Source: Microbacterium algeriense (GTDB taxonomy: Bacteria; Actinomycetota; Actinomycetes; Actinomycetales; Microbacteriaceae). Taken from it: 64,000 bases of DNA. The translations under genes and the position numbers were made by a program. The notes below the pieces were generated by a model. The model ran no database searches. It was not told the origin of the DNA and saw nothing but the letters and a program-made list of their open reading frames with translations. Below, piece by piece: positions 51,381 through 58,990 of the stretch. The stretch is from the NCBI RefSeq assembly GCF_008868005.1, contig NZ_WAAO01000002.1, positions 434,001-498,000 of the forward strand, written 5' to 3'. Within the stretch, counting starts at the first letter, position 1. Each line of letters begins with the position of its first letter.

Positions 51381-51749
51381 ATGACTGATCGCACAAAGCC
51401 TGAGTTCGATGCCCCCAGCGGCCCCGCTCCCGAGGAGCTCGTCATCCGCGACATCATCGAGGGTGATGGCGCCGAGGCGAAGCCCGGCGACACCGTCACC
51501 GTCCACTACGCCGGTGTCGAGTTCGACTCCGGCGAGGAGTTCGATTCGTCGTGGGGACGCGGCGAGACGATCCAGTTCCCGCTGCGCGGACTGATCCAGG
51601 GCTGGCAGGACGGCATCCCTGGCATGAAGGTCGGCGGCCGTCGTGAGCTCACCATCCCGCCGCACCTCGCATACGGACCCGCCGGCGGCGGACACTTCCT
51701 CTCCGGCAAGACGCTGATCTTCATCATCGATCTGGTGGCTGTCGGCTGA
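51381..51749 (+). CDS. Cytoplasmic FKBP-type peptidyl-prolyl isomerase
   Basis: This 122-residue single-domain FKBP has the complete active-site set: 'VTVHYAGVEF', 'EFDSSWGRGETIQFPL', 'LIQGWQDGIPGMKVGGRRELTIPPHLAYG' across the core, and 'LIFIIDLV'. No signal peptide, in contrast to the lipoprotein FKBP at 8838. It assists folding by proline isomerisation. Confidence 0.92.
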   Translation: MTDRTKPEFDAPSGPAPEELVIRDIIEGDGAEAKPGDTVTVHYAGVEFDSGEEFDSSWGRGETIQFPLRGLIQGWQDGIPGMKVGGRRELTIPPHLAYGPAGGGHFLSGKTLIFIIDLVAVG

Positions 51750-51831
51750 ACCGAACCCCATCACGAGGCGCTCCTCTTCCCGTGAGAGGGGCGCCTCTGT
51801 CGTCCCGCGCAGAATATTGCTCGGCGCGGGA

Positions 51832-51847
51832 ATACATGCGAATGAAT
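51832..51847 (+). promoter_or_regulatory. Candidate operator ATACATGCGAATGAAT before yceI
   Basis: This 16-bp AT-rich sequence differs at only two positions from the one before the LLM oxidoreductase gene at 62377. A possible minus-35 TTGCTC lies just upstream (51817-51822). Probably a MarR-type regulator site. Confidence 0.55.
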
Positions 51848-51928
51848 GTAAGTTGTCACAGGGGTCGCGACCTTCGCGGCCCCTGTCCCTTTGCCGCCGC
51901 AGCGGCTGATCTCTCCGAAGGAGAACCC

Positions 51929-52483
51929 ATGACCAGCATCGACATCCCCGGCTACCGTCCCGGCACCTGGGTCCTCGACCCTGCGCACAGCGAGGTCACG
52001 TTCAGCGTCCGTCACATGATGATCTCGAAGGTGCGCGGCACGTTCGGCGTGAAGAGCGCGACGCTGATCGCCCCCGAGAACCCGCTCGACGCCAAGGTCG
52101 AGGCGAGCGTCGACGTGACCTCGGTCGACACCAAGGACGAGGGGCGCGATGCCCACCTGCGCTCGGCCGACTTCTTCGACACCGAGAACTTCCCCACGAT
52201 GGAGTTCGTCTCCACGGGAGCGCGCGCCGAGAAGGGCGAGCTCTTCGTCGACGGCGACCTGACGATCCGCGGCATCACGAAGCCAGTGACCTTCGAACTC
52301 GACTTCGGCGGCTTCGGCAGCGACCCGTGGGGCAACTACAAGGCCGGCGCCTCGGCGAAGACCGTGATCAACCGTGAGGACTTCGGCCTCACCTGGAACG
52401 CGGCGCTCGAGACCGGCGGCGTGCTCGTGGGCAAGGACGTCACGATCAGCCTCGACCTGCAGGGCGCCCTGCAGCAGGACTGA
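51929..52483 (+). CDS. YceI-family protein
   Basis: This 184-residue lipocalin-like beta-barrel binds isoprenoid or other lipid tails in a hydrophobic pocket. Seen: 'GTWVLDPAHSEVTFSVRHMMISKVRGTF' as the family opening, 'VDTKDEGRDAHLRSADFFDTENFPTMEF' and 'GDLTIRGITKPVTFEL'. There is no signal peptide, so this copy is cytoplasmic, unlike the periplasmic E. coli protein. GAAGGAGAA precedes the ATG. Confidence 0.9.
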   Translation: MTSIDIPGYRPGTWVLDPAHSEVTFSVRHMMISKVRGTFGVKSATLIAPENPLDAKVEASVDVTSVDTKDEGRDAHLRSADFFDTENFPTMEFVSTGARAEKGELFVDGDLTIRGITKPVTFELDFGGFGSDPWGNYKAGASAKTVINREDFGLTWNAALETGGVLVGKDVTISLDLQGALQQD

Positions 52484-52512
52484 GCGGCAGGATCCCTCGA
52501 ACCCCGGGCCCG

Positions 52513-53805
52513 TCAGGGCTCGGGGTTCTCTGCGTCGTAGTCGCGGAAGCGCCGGTTGCGCCGCGCGAGCAGGGCGACCAGGGAGATCACGAGGATGCCC
52601 CCGAGCAGCGGCGGGAACCACAGGGCGGTGAGGGTGGCGAGCGTGCCGGCGTAGAGTGCACCGACGCGAGGGCCGCCCGTCACCACGACGACGAAGAGTC
52701 CTTGCAGGCGACCGCGCATCGCGTCGGGCACCGCTGCCTGCATCATCGTGTTGCGGTAGATGGAGCTGACGTTGTCGGACGCCCCGGAGAGCGCGAGCGC
52801 GATGCACGCGGCGACGATCAGTCCGATGTTCGGGTCCTTCTCGCTCGCCGGTGTCGAGAACGCGCCGACCAGGAGCACCAGGCCGAACAGCAGGATGGCG
52901 GCTCCGTACGCCTCTACGGCGCGCGCGATGCCGCGCCCGTGCCAGCGGTACTGCACCACGCGCCCGGAGAGCAGGCTCGATGAGAAGGTGCCGACGGCGA
53001 CCGCGGCCGTGAGGATCCCGGTGGTGAATGCGCCTCCGCCGAGGATCACGGTGCCGAGAGCAGGGAAGAGCACCAGGGGCTGGCCGAAGGTCATCGCGAT
53101 GATGTCGATGATGTACTGCATCCGGATGTTGCCGGCTCGGCGCAGGAACCGCCAGCCGTCGACGAGAGAGGCGAACCCCGGCCGAACGACCTCGCCCTCG
53201 GGGCGGAGCGCGGGAAGCGTCCACAGCCCGAGGAACATCGACAGCATCAGTACGACATCGATCGTGTAGGTCCAGCCGTACCCCGTGAGCGCCACGAGGA
53301 GACCGGCGAGTGCCGGACCGGCCATGACGGTGAGGCCGAATGCCACACCGTTGAGGGCGGATGCGGCGGCGAGCATGCGGCGGGGGATGAGCCGGGGCAC
53401 GATGGCGGTGCGCGTGGCCATGCCGACGGAGTTCGCTGCCGAGTTGACGATGCTCAGCGCGTAGAGCCACCAGATCGTCTCGGTGCCGGTCCACGTGAGG
53501 GTGGCGAGCAGGGCCGTCGAGGCGAACGTCACGGTCGCGGCGATCAGGGCGACGCGTCTGCGATCGAAGGCGTCGGCGAGCATGCCGCCGTAGAGCCCGG
53601 CGAGGATCATCGGGAGAAGGCCGGCGACCGCGATCATCGAGACGGCGAACGTGCTCCCGGTGAGCACGAACACGTGGAGCATGACGGTGACGATCGTCAG
53701 CTGGCCGCCGATGCCGGCGAGCGTGGAGCCGATCCACATGCGAGCGAAGGCGGGACTCGCCTTCAGCGGAGTGAGGTCGATCAGATGGCCGCGTCGGGTG
53801 CTCAC
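52513..53805 (-). CDS. MFS transporter (drug-efflux type)
   Basis: This 430-residue major facilitator has about twelve helices. The motif A loop is 'LYGGMLADAFDRRRVAL', after helix 2, and a second related loop is 'SLLSGRVVQYRWHGRGI'. It resembles MFS_3/EntS-like exporters. GTG 53805 begins the cytoplasmic N-terminus and overlaps the stop of a seven-codon ORF that starts at the predicted transcription start, so translation may be coupled. A longer frame to 53943 would cross the promoter and is rejected. Confidence 0.82.
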   Translation of the reverse strand: MSTRRGHLIDLTPLKASPAFARMWIGSTLAGIGGQLTIVTVMLHVFVLTGSTFAVSMIAVAGLLPMILAGLYGGMLADAFDRRRVALIAATVTFASTALLATLTWTGTETIWWLYALSIVNSAANSVGMATRTAIVPRLIPRRMLAAASALNGVAFGLTVMAGPALAGLLVALTGYGWTYTIDVVLMLSMFLGLWTLPALRPEGEVVRPGFASLVDGWRFLRRAGNIRMQYIIDIIAMTFGQPLVLFPALGTVILGGGAFTTGILTAAVAVGTFSSSLLSGRVVQYRWHGRGIARAVEAYGAAILLFGLVLLVGAFSTPASEKDPNIGLIVAACIALALSGASDNVSSIYRNTMMQAAVPDAMRGRLQGLFVVVVTGGPRVGALYAGTLATLTALWFPPLLGGILVISLVALLARRNRRFRDYDAENPEP

Positions 53806-53825
53806 CGGTCGATCTTCTTCTGCAC
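53802..53825 (-). CDS. Seven-codon upstream ORF of the MFS gene
   Basis: GTG CAG AAG AAG ATC GAC CGG TGA begins six bases after TAGGCT and its TGA overlaps the MFS GTG start (GTGA). It is either a leaderless mini-ORF that delivers ribosomes to the exporter start, or just a 20-base leader with an AGAAGAAG ribosome site. Confidence 0.4.
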   Translation of the reverse strand: MQKKIDR

Positions 53826-53831
53826 ATCCCG

Positions 53832-53837
53832 AGCCTA
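53832..53837 (-). promoter_or_regulatory. Minus-10 box TAGGCT of the MFS transcript
   Basis: TAGGCT on the minus strand; predicted transcription start at 53825, 20 bases before the MFS start codon. Confidence 0.55.
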
Positions 53838-53894
53838 GTCGACCCATGCGAGGGCGAGACGGCACTGGTGTCCCGCCACGCGCGATTCGGCTGG

Positions 53895-53900
53895 TAGACT
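53895..53900 (+). promoter_or_regulatory. Minus-10 box TAGACT of rpsO
   Basis: TAGACT predicts a leader of about 85 bases before ATG 53992. S15 binds its own leader in other bacteria; a defined S15 site is not recognisable here. Confidence 0.5.
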
Positions 53901-53991
53901 CGTCAGGTTGCCGTTCGATCGGCCGCGGATAAAGAGAGCTCACGCATCAGGCGTCGGGCGCCGCGCAACAAGCAGAGAGGGGATCGAATCT

Positions 53992-54261
53992 ATGGCACTG
54001 GAAGCAGACGTCAAGAAGGCGATCATCGAAGAGTACGCGACGCACCCCGGTGACACCGGATCCCCCGAGGTGCAGGCCGCGATGCTGACGCAGCGCATCA
54101 AGGACCTCACCGAGCACCTGAAGGAGCACAAGCACGACCACCACTCGCGTCGTGGTCTGTTCCTGCTCGTGGGTCAGCGCCGTCGTCTGCTCGGCTACCT
54201 CCAGAGCGTCGACATCGAGCGTTACCGCTCGCTGATCGCACGCCTTGGTCTTCGCCGATAA
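53992..54261 (+). CDS. rpsO: 30S ribosomal protein S15
   Basis: This 89-residue protein binds the central domain of 16S rRNA early in 30S assembly. Sequence typical throughout: '[20 protein letters not shown]', '[29 protein letters not shown]'. Canonical length. A terminator follows; pnp, often next to it, is absent. Confidence 0.97.
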   Translation: MALEADVKKAIIEEYATHPGDTGSPEVQAAMLTQRIKDLTEHLKEHKHDHHSRRGLFLLVGQRRRLLGYLQSVDIERYRSLIARLGLRR

Positions 54262-54303
54262 GGCACCACGGACCCAGCGTTCAATCGCGCAGAACATTCT
54301 TGA

Positions 54304-54334
54304 GAAGGCCGCCCCACGGTGTGGGGCGGCCTTC
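54304..54334 (+). terminator. rpsO terminator hairpin
   Basis: Perfect 13-bp stem GAAGGCCGCCCCA (54304-54316) / TGGGGCGGCCTTC (54322-54334) with a five-base loop, 42 bases after the stop. Confidence 0.85.
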
Positions 54335-54375
54335 GTCGTACCCGAGCGGGTAGCGATGCTGGTTGCCACCTGCCC

Positions 54376-54417
54376 GACTTTCCGATAGGAAAGTCGTAGG
54401 GCTTTCCACCTGGAAAG
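54376..54417 (+). promoter_or_regulatory. Twin palindromic operators CTTTCC-N4-GGAAAG
   Basis: GACTTTCC-GATA-GGAAAGTC (54376-54395) is a perfect 8-bp-arm palindrome. CTTTCC-ACCT-GGAAAG (54402-54417) is a second with the same 4-base centre. Centres are 24 bp apart, just upstream of the ATG at 54432. The downstream winged-helix regulator is the likely ligand. Confidence 0.7.
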
Positions 54418-54431
54418 TGAGGGAGGTCGTC

Positions 54432-55301
54432 ATGGAGCAGAAGCCGATCGAAGGTCAGGACGCTCTGGTGCCCCCGGACCCGGAGACCGCCCGGCGCTAT
54501 CTCGAGACGGTGGAGGCGGTGGTGGACCGCCGCGACCGTGCCGTCGACCGACGCGCTCTCGCGCGACTGCAGATCGGCAACGCCGTGGTCATGGCGGCGT
54601 ACTTCGTCGCCTTCGCGCTCGTCCTCCGGCAGGACGACGTGCTGGCGTCGCAGATCGTGCTGTTCACCCTCCTGGTCTGGGGGCAGCTGTCCACCGGGAT
54701 GGCGCAGCGCACGGGCATGCAGTGGCGGATGACGCGTTCGCGGTGGCCGCTGCTGGTCGGCGGCGCAGCGATCGTCGTCGGGGCGCTCGTGGTGTTCGGG
54801 TTCGCGGCTCTGGATACGAGACTCCCCGTCGGGGTGGTGCTCATCCCGGCAGCCTTGGTGCTCGCCGGAGTGGGAGGGCACGGCGTCGTGCAGCTCAGAC
54901 GGGCTGCGGGTGACCCGCGTCGTCCGCGTCCGGCTCCCCGTCCGTTGCCGCGCCGGCTTCGTTGGGGCACCGTCCTCGTCGGCGTCGCGTTCGCCGTGCT
55001 GACGATGCTCGCGGGATCGCCGGACGACGTGCTGAGGAGTGTCGTCACCCTGCTCGTGATGCTGTGCCTCGTGGCGTGGATCGCGGCCTCCGCCTCCGAC
55101 CTCGGTCTCCCCGCTGTCGGCGCGTCCTGGCGTTGGCCGCACCTCACTGTCTTCTTCGTCGCCGCCTGCATACCCGTGGGCATCGTCCTGGGATCCGGAG
55201 CACTCGACAACGCGGGACTCGCCGGCGTGTGCGCCGGAGTCGGCGTGATCGCGTCCTTCATGGCTGTCTCCTTCGTCGCGGGGCATGGCGAACGTGCGTG
55301 A
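54432..55301 (+). CDS. Multi-pass membrane protein of a regulator operon
   Basis: This 289-residue protein has an N-terminal cytoplasmic segment of about 50 residues and six to eight membrane helices, grouped before and after a basic Pro/Arg-rich loop ('RRPRPAPRPLPRRLRWG'). No enzyme or transporter motif is recognised. ATG 54432 follows GAGGGAGG. It overlaps the regulator gene by 17 bases, so the two form one unit controlled by the twin palindromes. Confidence 0.75.
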   Translation: MEQKPIEGQDALVPPDPETARRYLETVEAVVDRRDRAVDRRALARLQIGNAVVMAAYFVAFALVLRQDDVLASQIVLFTLLVWGQLSTGMAQRTGMQWRMTRSRWPLLVGGAAIVVGALVVFGFAALDTRLPVGVVLIPAALVLAGVGGHGVVQLRRAAGDPRRPRPAPRPLPRRLRWGTVLVGVAFAVLTMLAGSPDDVLRSVVTLLVMLCLVAWIAASASDLGLPAVGASWRWPHLTVFFVAACIPVGIVLGSGALDNAGLAGVCAGVGVIASFMAVSFVAGHGERA

Positions 55302-55623
55302 GTCCGCCTCCGCCCCACACCCGCGCACCCGGCTGGACGACAACTTCGCCTCGCCGATCCGGTTCTCCCTCATGGCCGGACTTGGCGACGGGATGGAGCT
55401 CGACTTCTCAGCCCTGCGCGAGATGCTGCAGTGCGGCGATTCCCCCCTGAGCAAGGCGATCGCGCACCTGCAGGCCGCCGGGTATGTGGTCGCGCGCAAG
55501 GGCACGGTCGGGGGGCGCTCGCGCACCTGGGTGCGTCCGACGAAGACGGGAAGTGATGCCTTCGCCGCGCACCTTCAGGCACTCCGCGAGATCGTCGCCC
55601 TCAGCGGCGGGGCGGAACTGTGA
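55285..55623 (+). CDS. Winged-helix transcriptional regulator (HTH_34-type)
   Basis: This 112-residue protein is a small winged helix: 'SPIRFSLMAGLGDGMELDFSALREML', recognition helix 'SPLSKAIAHLQAAGYV', and wing 'ARKGTVGGRSRTWVRPTKTG'. This type (winged helix DNA-binding domain, MarR/PadR-like) often represses a cotranscribed membrane protein. It overlaps the preceding gene and probably binds the CTTTCC-N4-GGAAAG sites. The ligand is unknown. Confidence 0.82.
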   Translation: MANVRESASAPHPRTRLDDNFASPIRFSLMAGLGDGMELDFSALREMLQCGDSPLSKAIAHLQAAGYVVARKGTVGGRSRTWVRPTKTGSDAFAAHLQALREIVALSGGAEL

Positions 55624-55629
55624 CGTCCC

Positions 55630-56634
55630 TCAAGCGGTCGCGCTGACGAGGTCGGGGTGATGGATCGCGGCGACATCGGGGTGCGCACGAAGCCGAGACT
55701 TGAGCGCGTTCTCGCCGTAGGTCGCATGGATCGGGTTGCCGGGATCCTCGGTGACTCCGGTCGCCTGGGCAGCGAGGTCGGCGGGGAGCTCGAGTAGCGG
55801 CAGCTGCTGATCGAGCGCGGGGTTGAAGAAGAACGGGATCGAGATGCGCTCCTCCGGTGCCCGCGGTGAGATCACACGGTGGTTCGTGGCCTTGAGGTAT
55901 CCGCCGGTGGCGTATTCCAGCAGCTCGCCGATGTTGACGACGAAGGCGCCGGGCACCGGGGGAGCAGAGACCCACTCGCCGTCACGCTCGACCTGGAGTC
56001 CGCCCTTGCCGGGCTCGACCCACAGCAGCGTCAGCACACCGGAATCCTTGTGCGCTCCGACGCCCTGCTGCGGTTCCGGCTCGTCCGTGCCCGGGTACCG
56101 CACGATCTTGATCAGAGTCGACGGATCGCGGAACGGCTCGTCGAAGTAGGTCTCGTCTGCGCCGAGCGTGACAGCCCAGGCGCGAAGAAGCTTGTGCGCG
56201 ATCTCGGTCAGGGTGTCGTGCCATTCCGTGACGATCTCCTTCAGCTCCGGCTGGGCTGCAGGCCAGAGGTTGGGGCCGGTGAGCCGGTTGAAGGCGGGGC
56301 CGCCGTCGACGGGTTCGCGCTCGGGGCCGATGTCGATCTGCTCGCGCCAGTCGACCTTCCCCTGCGTCCGCTCGCCACCCACTCGCGTGTACCCGCGGAA
56401 GTGCGGACTGTTCACGTTCTCGATCGCGAGCTTGTCCTCTTCGGGCAGGGCGAAGAAGTCGAGCGCCGCCTGGTGCAGGCGCGCTTCGAGGTCGGGGGAG
56501 ATCCCCGTGCCGGTGAGGTAGAAGAAGCCCACGTCGTGCGTCGCGGCGCGGAGGTCGTCGCGGAAACGAGCCGCGGCGTCGGGGCCTTCGTCGAGCTGGG
56601 ACAGATCCAGGATGGGGAGCGAGAGTTCAGCCAT
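55630..56634 (-). CDS. 2-oxoglutarate/Fe(II)-dependent oxygenase (isopenicillin N synthase-like)
   Basis: This 334-residue protein has the N-terminal DIOX_N segment ('LPILDLSQLDEGPDAAARF') and the 2OG-FeII core. Iron ligands are the His and Asp in 'GAHKDSGVLTLL' and the His in 'KATNHRVISP'; the Arg-x-Ser that holds 2OG is 'ERISIPFF'. Substrate unknown; amino-acid, antibiotic or hormone-like small molecules are known for relatives. The start lies six bases after TAGCCT. Confidence 0.85.
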   Translation of the reverse strand: MAELSLPILDLSQLDEGPDAAARFRDDLRAATHDVGFFYLTGTGISPDLEARLHQAALDFFALPEEDKLAIENVNSPHFRGYTRVGGERTQGKVDWREQIDIGPEREPVDGGPAFNRLTGPNLWPAAQPELKEIVTEWHDTLTEIAHKLLRAWAVTLGADETYFDEPFRDPSTLIKIVRYPGTDEPEPQQGVGAHKDSGVLTLLWVEPGKGGLQVERDGEWVSAPPVPGAFVVNIGELLEYATGGYLKATNHRVISPRAPEERISIPFFFNPALDQQLPLLELPADLAAQATGVTEDPGNPIHATYGENALKSRLRAHPDVAAIHHPDLVSATA

Positions 56635-56640
56635 GGACCG

Positions 56641-56646
56641 AGGCTA
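56641..56646 (-). promoter_or_regulatory. Leaderless promoter TAGCCT for the oxygenase gene
   Basis: TAGCCT on the minus strand, six bases, then ATG 56634. Confidence 0.6.
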
Positions 56647-56727
56647 CGTCGGAGGAGCGACCCGGTCATGCTCTGTTGCGCTCCATTACTTCCGGTCACG
56701 GTGTTCGAGACGGAGCGATCCCGATGC

Positions 56728-56733
56728 TAGAGT
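56728..56733 (+). promoter_or_regulatory. Minus-10 box TAGAGT of efeUOB
   Basis: TAGAGT predicts a start near 56740, directly abutting the DtxR-type box. Confidence 0.55.
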
Positions 56734-56741
56734 CTCGTGAG

Positions 56742-56760
56742 TAAGGGCTGCCTTACCTCA
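56742..56760 (+). promoter_or_regulatory. DtxR/IdeR-type iron box at efeU
   Basis: The 19 bases match the DtxR consensus TWAGGTTAGSCTWACCTWA at about 15 positions, and contain GTAAGG-GCTG-CCTTAC when extended one base left. It covers the predicted transcription start of efeUOB, so iron-loaded DtxR should repress. Confidence 0.7.
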
Positions 56761-56784
56761 GTCGCCATCAGAGAGTGTTCTTCC

Positions 56785-57726
56785 GTGCTCGCCACCTTCC
56801 TCATCGGGCTCCGCGAGGGTCTCGAAGCCGCGCTCGTCGTCGGCATCCTCGTCGCCTACCTGCGTCGTCTCGGGCGTCGCGACGCTCTTCCGAAGATGTG
56901 GGCCGGGGTCGGGCTCGCGATCGCCCTGGCTCTCGCCATCGGGGCCGTGCTCACGTTCGGGGCGTACGAGCTCACGTTCCAGGCGCAGGAGCTGATCGGC
57001 GGAGGGCTGTCGCTGGTCGCCGTCGCGATGGTCACCTGGATGATCTTCTGGATGCAACGGGCCGGCCGCACGATGAAGTCGACGCTGGAGAGCGGGATCG
57101 ATCGCGCCCTCACGGCCGGCGGTCTCTGGGCGCTCATCGCGATCGGGTTCGTCTCGGTCGCCCGCGAGGGGATCGAGACGACGCTGCTGCTGTGGTCGAT
57201 GGTGCAGTCCTTCGGCGACGCGCCCTCCGCTCTGCTGGGAGCGTTGCTCGGCCTCACCGTCGCGGTCCTGCTCGGCTGGCTGATCTCGCGCGGGGCCCTG
57301 CGCCTCGACCTCCGCCGCTTCTTCGCCTGGACCGGAGGCTTCCTCGTGATCGTCGCCGCCGGTGTCCTCGCGTACGCTCTGATGGACCTTCAGGAGGCCG
57401 GCGCGCTGCCGGGGCCGTTCACGGCCGCCGCGCCTCTCGACCCGGTCACGGGGGCGGTCGCCGTGGGGTGGGCGGCCTTCCCGTTCGGCTGGGCCTTCGA
57501 CGTCTCCTCGGCGATCGCGCCCGGCGGCGCCCTCGCCTCGATCCTCCAGGCCACGGTCGGATTCATGCCGGCGATGACCTGGTTGCAGGTCGTCGCATGG
57601 GTCGTCTACATCGCCGTCGTCGGATGGCTCTACGTCCGCGGACTCCGCTCGGCGCGCTCGTCGCGGCGCGAGCAGAGGACCGCGTCCTCCTCCTCTCCCT
57701 CACTCTCACAGCAAGGAGCAGCATGA
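56785..57726 (+). CDS. efeU: EfeU/FTR1-family iron permease
   Basis: This 313-residue permease carries ferric iron across the membrane, with seven predicted helices. The two iron-binding REGLE-type motifs are seen: 'GLREGLEAALVVG' in helix 1 and 'VAREGIETTLLLW' in helix 4. GTG 56785 begins helix 1; the in-frame GTG at 56737 lies at the promoter and DtxR box and is rejected. It overlaps efeO by four bases. First gene of efeUOB. Confidence 0.92.
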   Translation: MLATFLIGLREGLEAALVVGILVAYLRRLGRRDALPKMWAGVGLAIALALAIGAVLTFGAYELTFQAQELIGGGLSLVAVAMVTWMIFWMQRAGRTMKSTLESGIDRALTAGGLWALIAIGFVSVAREGIETTLLLWSMVQSFGDAPSALLGALLGLTVAVLLGWLISRGALRLDLRRFFAWTGGFLVIVAAGVLAYALMDLQEAGALPGPFTAAAPLDPVTGAVAVGWAAFPFGWAFDVSSAIAPGGALASILQATVGFMPAMTWLQVVAWVVYIAVVGWLYVRGLRSARSSRREQRTASSSSPSLSQQGAA

Positions 57727-58955
57727 TCACCTCGCACCGGGTCCTGACAGCGGTGGTGGCCGCTGGTGCCGCCGCCGTCCTCCTCAGCGGCTGCGTCGCG
57801 AAGAGCGATGCGAAAGCCGCGGCCGCCTTCGAGGTCTCCTCCACGGACGGCGACTGCGCCGTGTCCGGGTCCACCGCGAAGAGCGGGACCCTGACCTTCG
57901 ACGTGACGAACGACACCGACCAGGTGTCCGAGTTCTACCTGCTCGCCGAGGACGGCCTGCGCATCGTCGGCGAGGTCGAGAACATCGCCCCTGCGGCGTC
58001 GCGCACGCTCACCGTGGTGGCGCAGCCGGGGGAGTACTTCACGCTCTGCAAGCCGGGCATGGTCGGCGAGGGCGTCGGCCGGGCCTCCTTCACCGTCACG
58101 GGCGACCGCGTCGCCGTCGACGGACCCGACGCGGAGCAGAAGCAGAAGGCTGTCGACCTCTACGGCGCGTTCGTGAAGGATCAGGTCGGACAGCTCGTCC
58201 CTGCGGTGGAGGACCTGGTCGCCGCCTACGAGTCCGGAGACGATGAGACCGCCCGCACGCTGTTCCCGCAGACCCGGGCATTCTACGAGCGCATCGAGCC
58301 GGTCGCCGAGGCGCTGGGCGACCTCGACCCTCGTATCGACTACCGCGAAGTCGATGCGGTCGCGGAGGGACTCGACTGGACCGGGTTCCACCGCATCGAG
58401 AAGGACCTCTGGGTTCCTGCGCAGGACGCCCTGAACGCCGACGGCGAGACCCCGGCCTGGCAGGACTGGGCGCCCTCGACGCCGGCAGAGCGTGCGGACT
58501 TCGGCGATCTGCTGCTCGCGGACGTGCAGGAGCTGTACGACTACGTGCACTCCGACGACTTCACGACAGCGCTCGACGACCAGGGCATCGGCGGCATCTC
58601 CAACGGCGCGATCGCGCTCCTCGACGAGGTCGCCACGGGCAAGATCTCCGGTGAGGAGGACTGGTGGTCCGGCACCGATCTGTACGACTTCGCGGCCAAC
58701 GTCGAAGGCTCGAAGATGGCGTTCTCGCTCGTCCAGGACTTCGCGGCCGCCCAGGGCGACGACGGCGAGAAGCTGGTCTCCGAGATCGAGTCGGGCTACT
58801 CGGCGCTGGAAGCGTCGCTGGCGGCCCACGGCTCGCTGACCGAGGGCTTCGTCGGATATGCGGAGCTGACCGACGCGGACAAGCGCGAGTTCACGGACCT
58901 CATCAACGCGCTGGCCGAGCCGCTCTCGCAGCTCACGGGCACGGTGCTCGACTGA
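57723..58955 (+). CDS. efeO: EfeO iron-uptake lipoprotein (M75 domain)
   Basis: This 410-residue exported lipoprotein has a lipobox LLSGC with Cys22. An N-terminal cupredoxin-like domain (about 35-140, 'GTLTFDVTNDTDQVSEFYLL') is followed by an imelysin/M75 domain with the HxxE-type 'GFHRIEKDLW' (about 222-231). It is thought to bind iron or oxidise Fe(II) and deliver it to EfeU. ATG 57723 overlaps the efeU stop; AAGGAG lies upstream. Confidence 0.92.
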   Translation: MITSHRVLTAVVAAGAAAVLLSGCVAKSDAKAAAAFEVSSTDGDCAVSGSTAKSGTLTFDVTNDTDQVSEFYLLAEDGLRIVGEVENIAPAASRTLTVVAQPGEYFTLCKPGMVGEGVGRASFTVTGDRVAVDGPDAEQKQKAVDLYGAFVKDQVGQLVPAVEDLVAAYESGDDETARTLFPQTRAFYERIEPVAEALGDLDPRIDYREVDAVAEGLDWTGFHRIEKDLWVPAQDALNADGETPAWQDWAPSTPAERADFGDLLLADVQELYDYVHSDDFTTALDDQGIGGISNGAIALLDEVATGKISGEEDWWSGTDLYDFAANVEGSKMAFSLVQDFAAAQGDDGEKLVSEIESGYSALEASLAAHGSLTEGFVGYAELTDADKREFTDLINALAEPLSQLTGTVLD

Positions 58956-58990
58956 CGGTCCGGTCACGGCGCACAGGAACGGTCGCAGAA

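Noticed and set aside
53947..53953. TCAGGCG in the rpsO leader as a sixth repeat copy
   Set aside because: No second box at +18 and no inverted boxes at the required distances.
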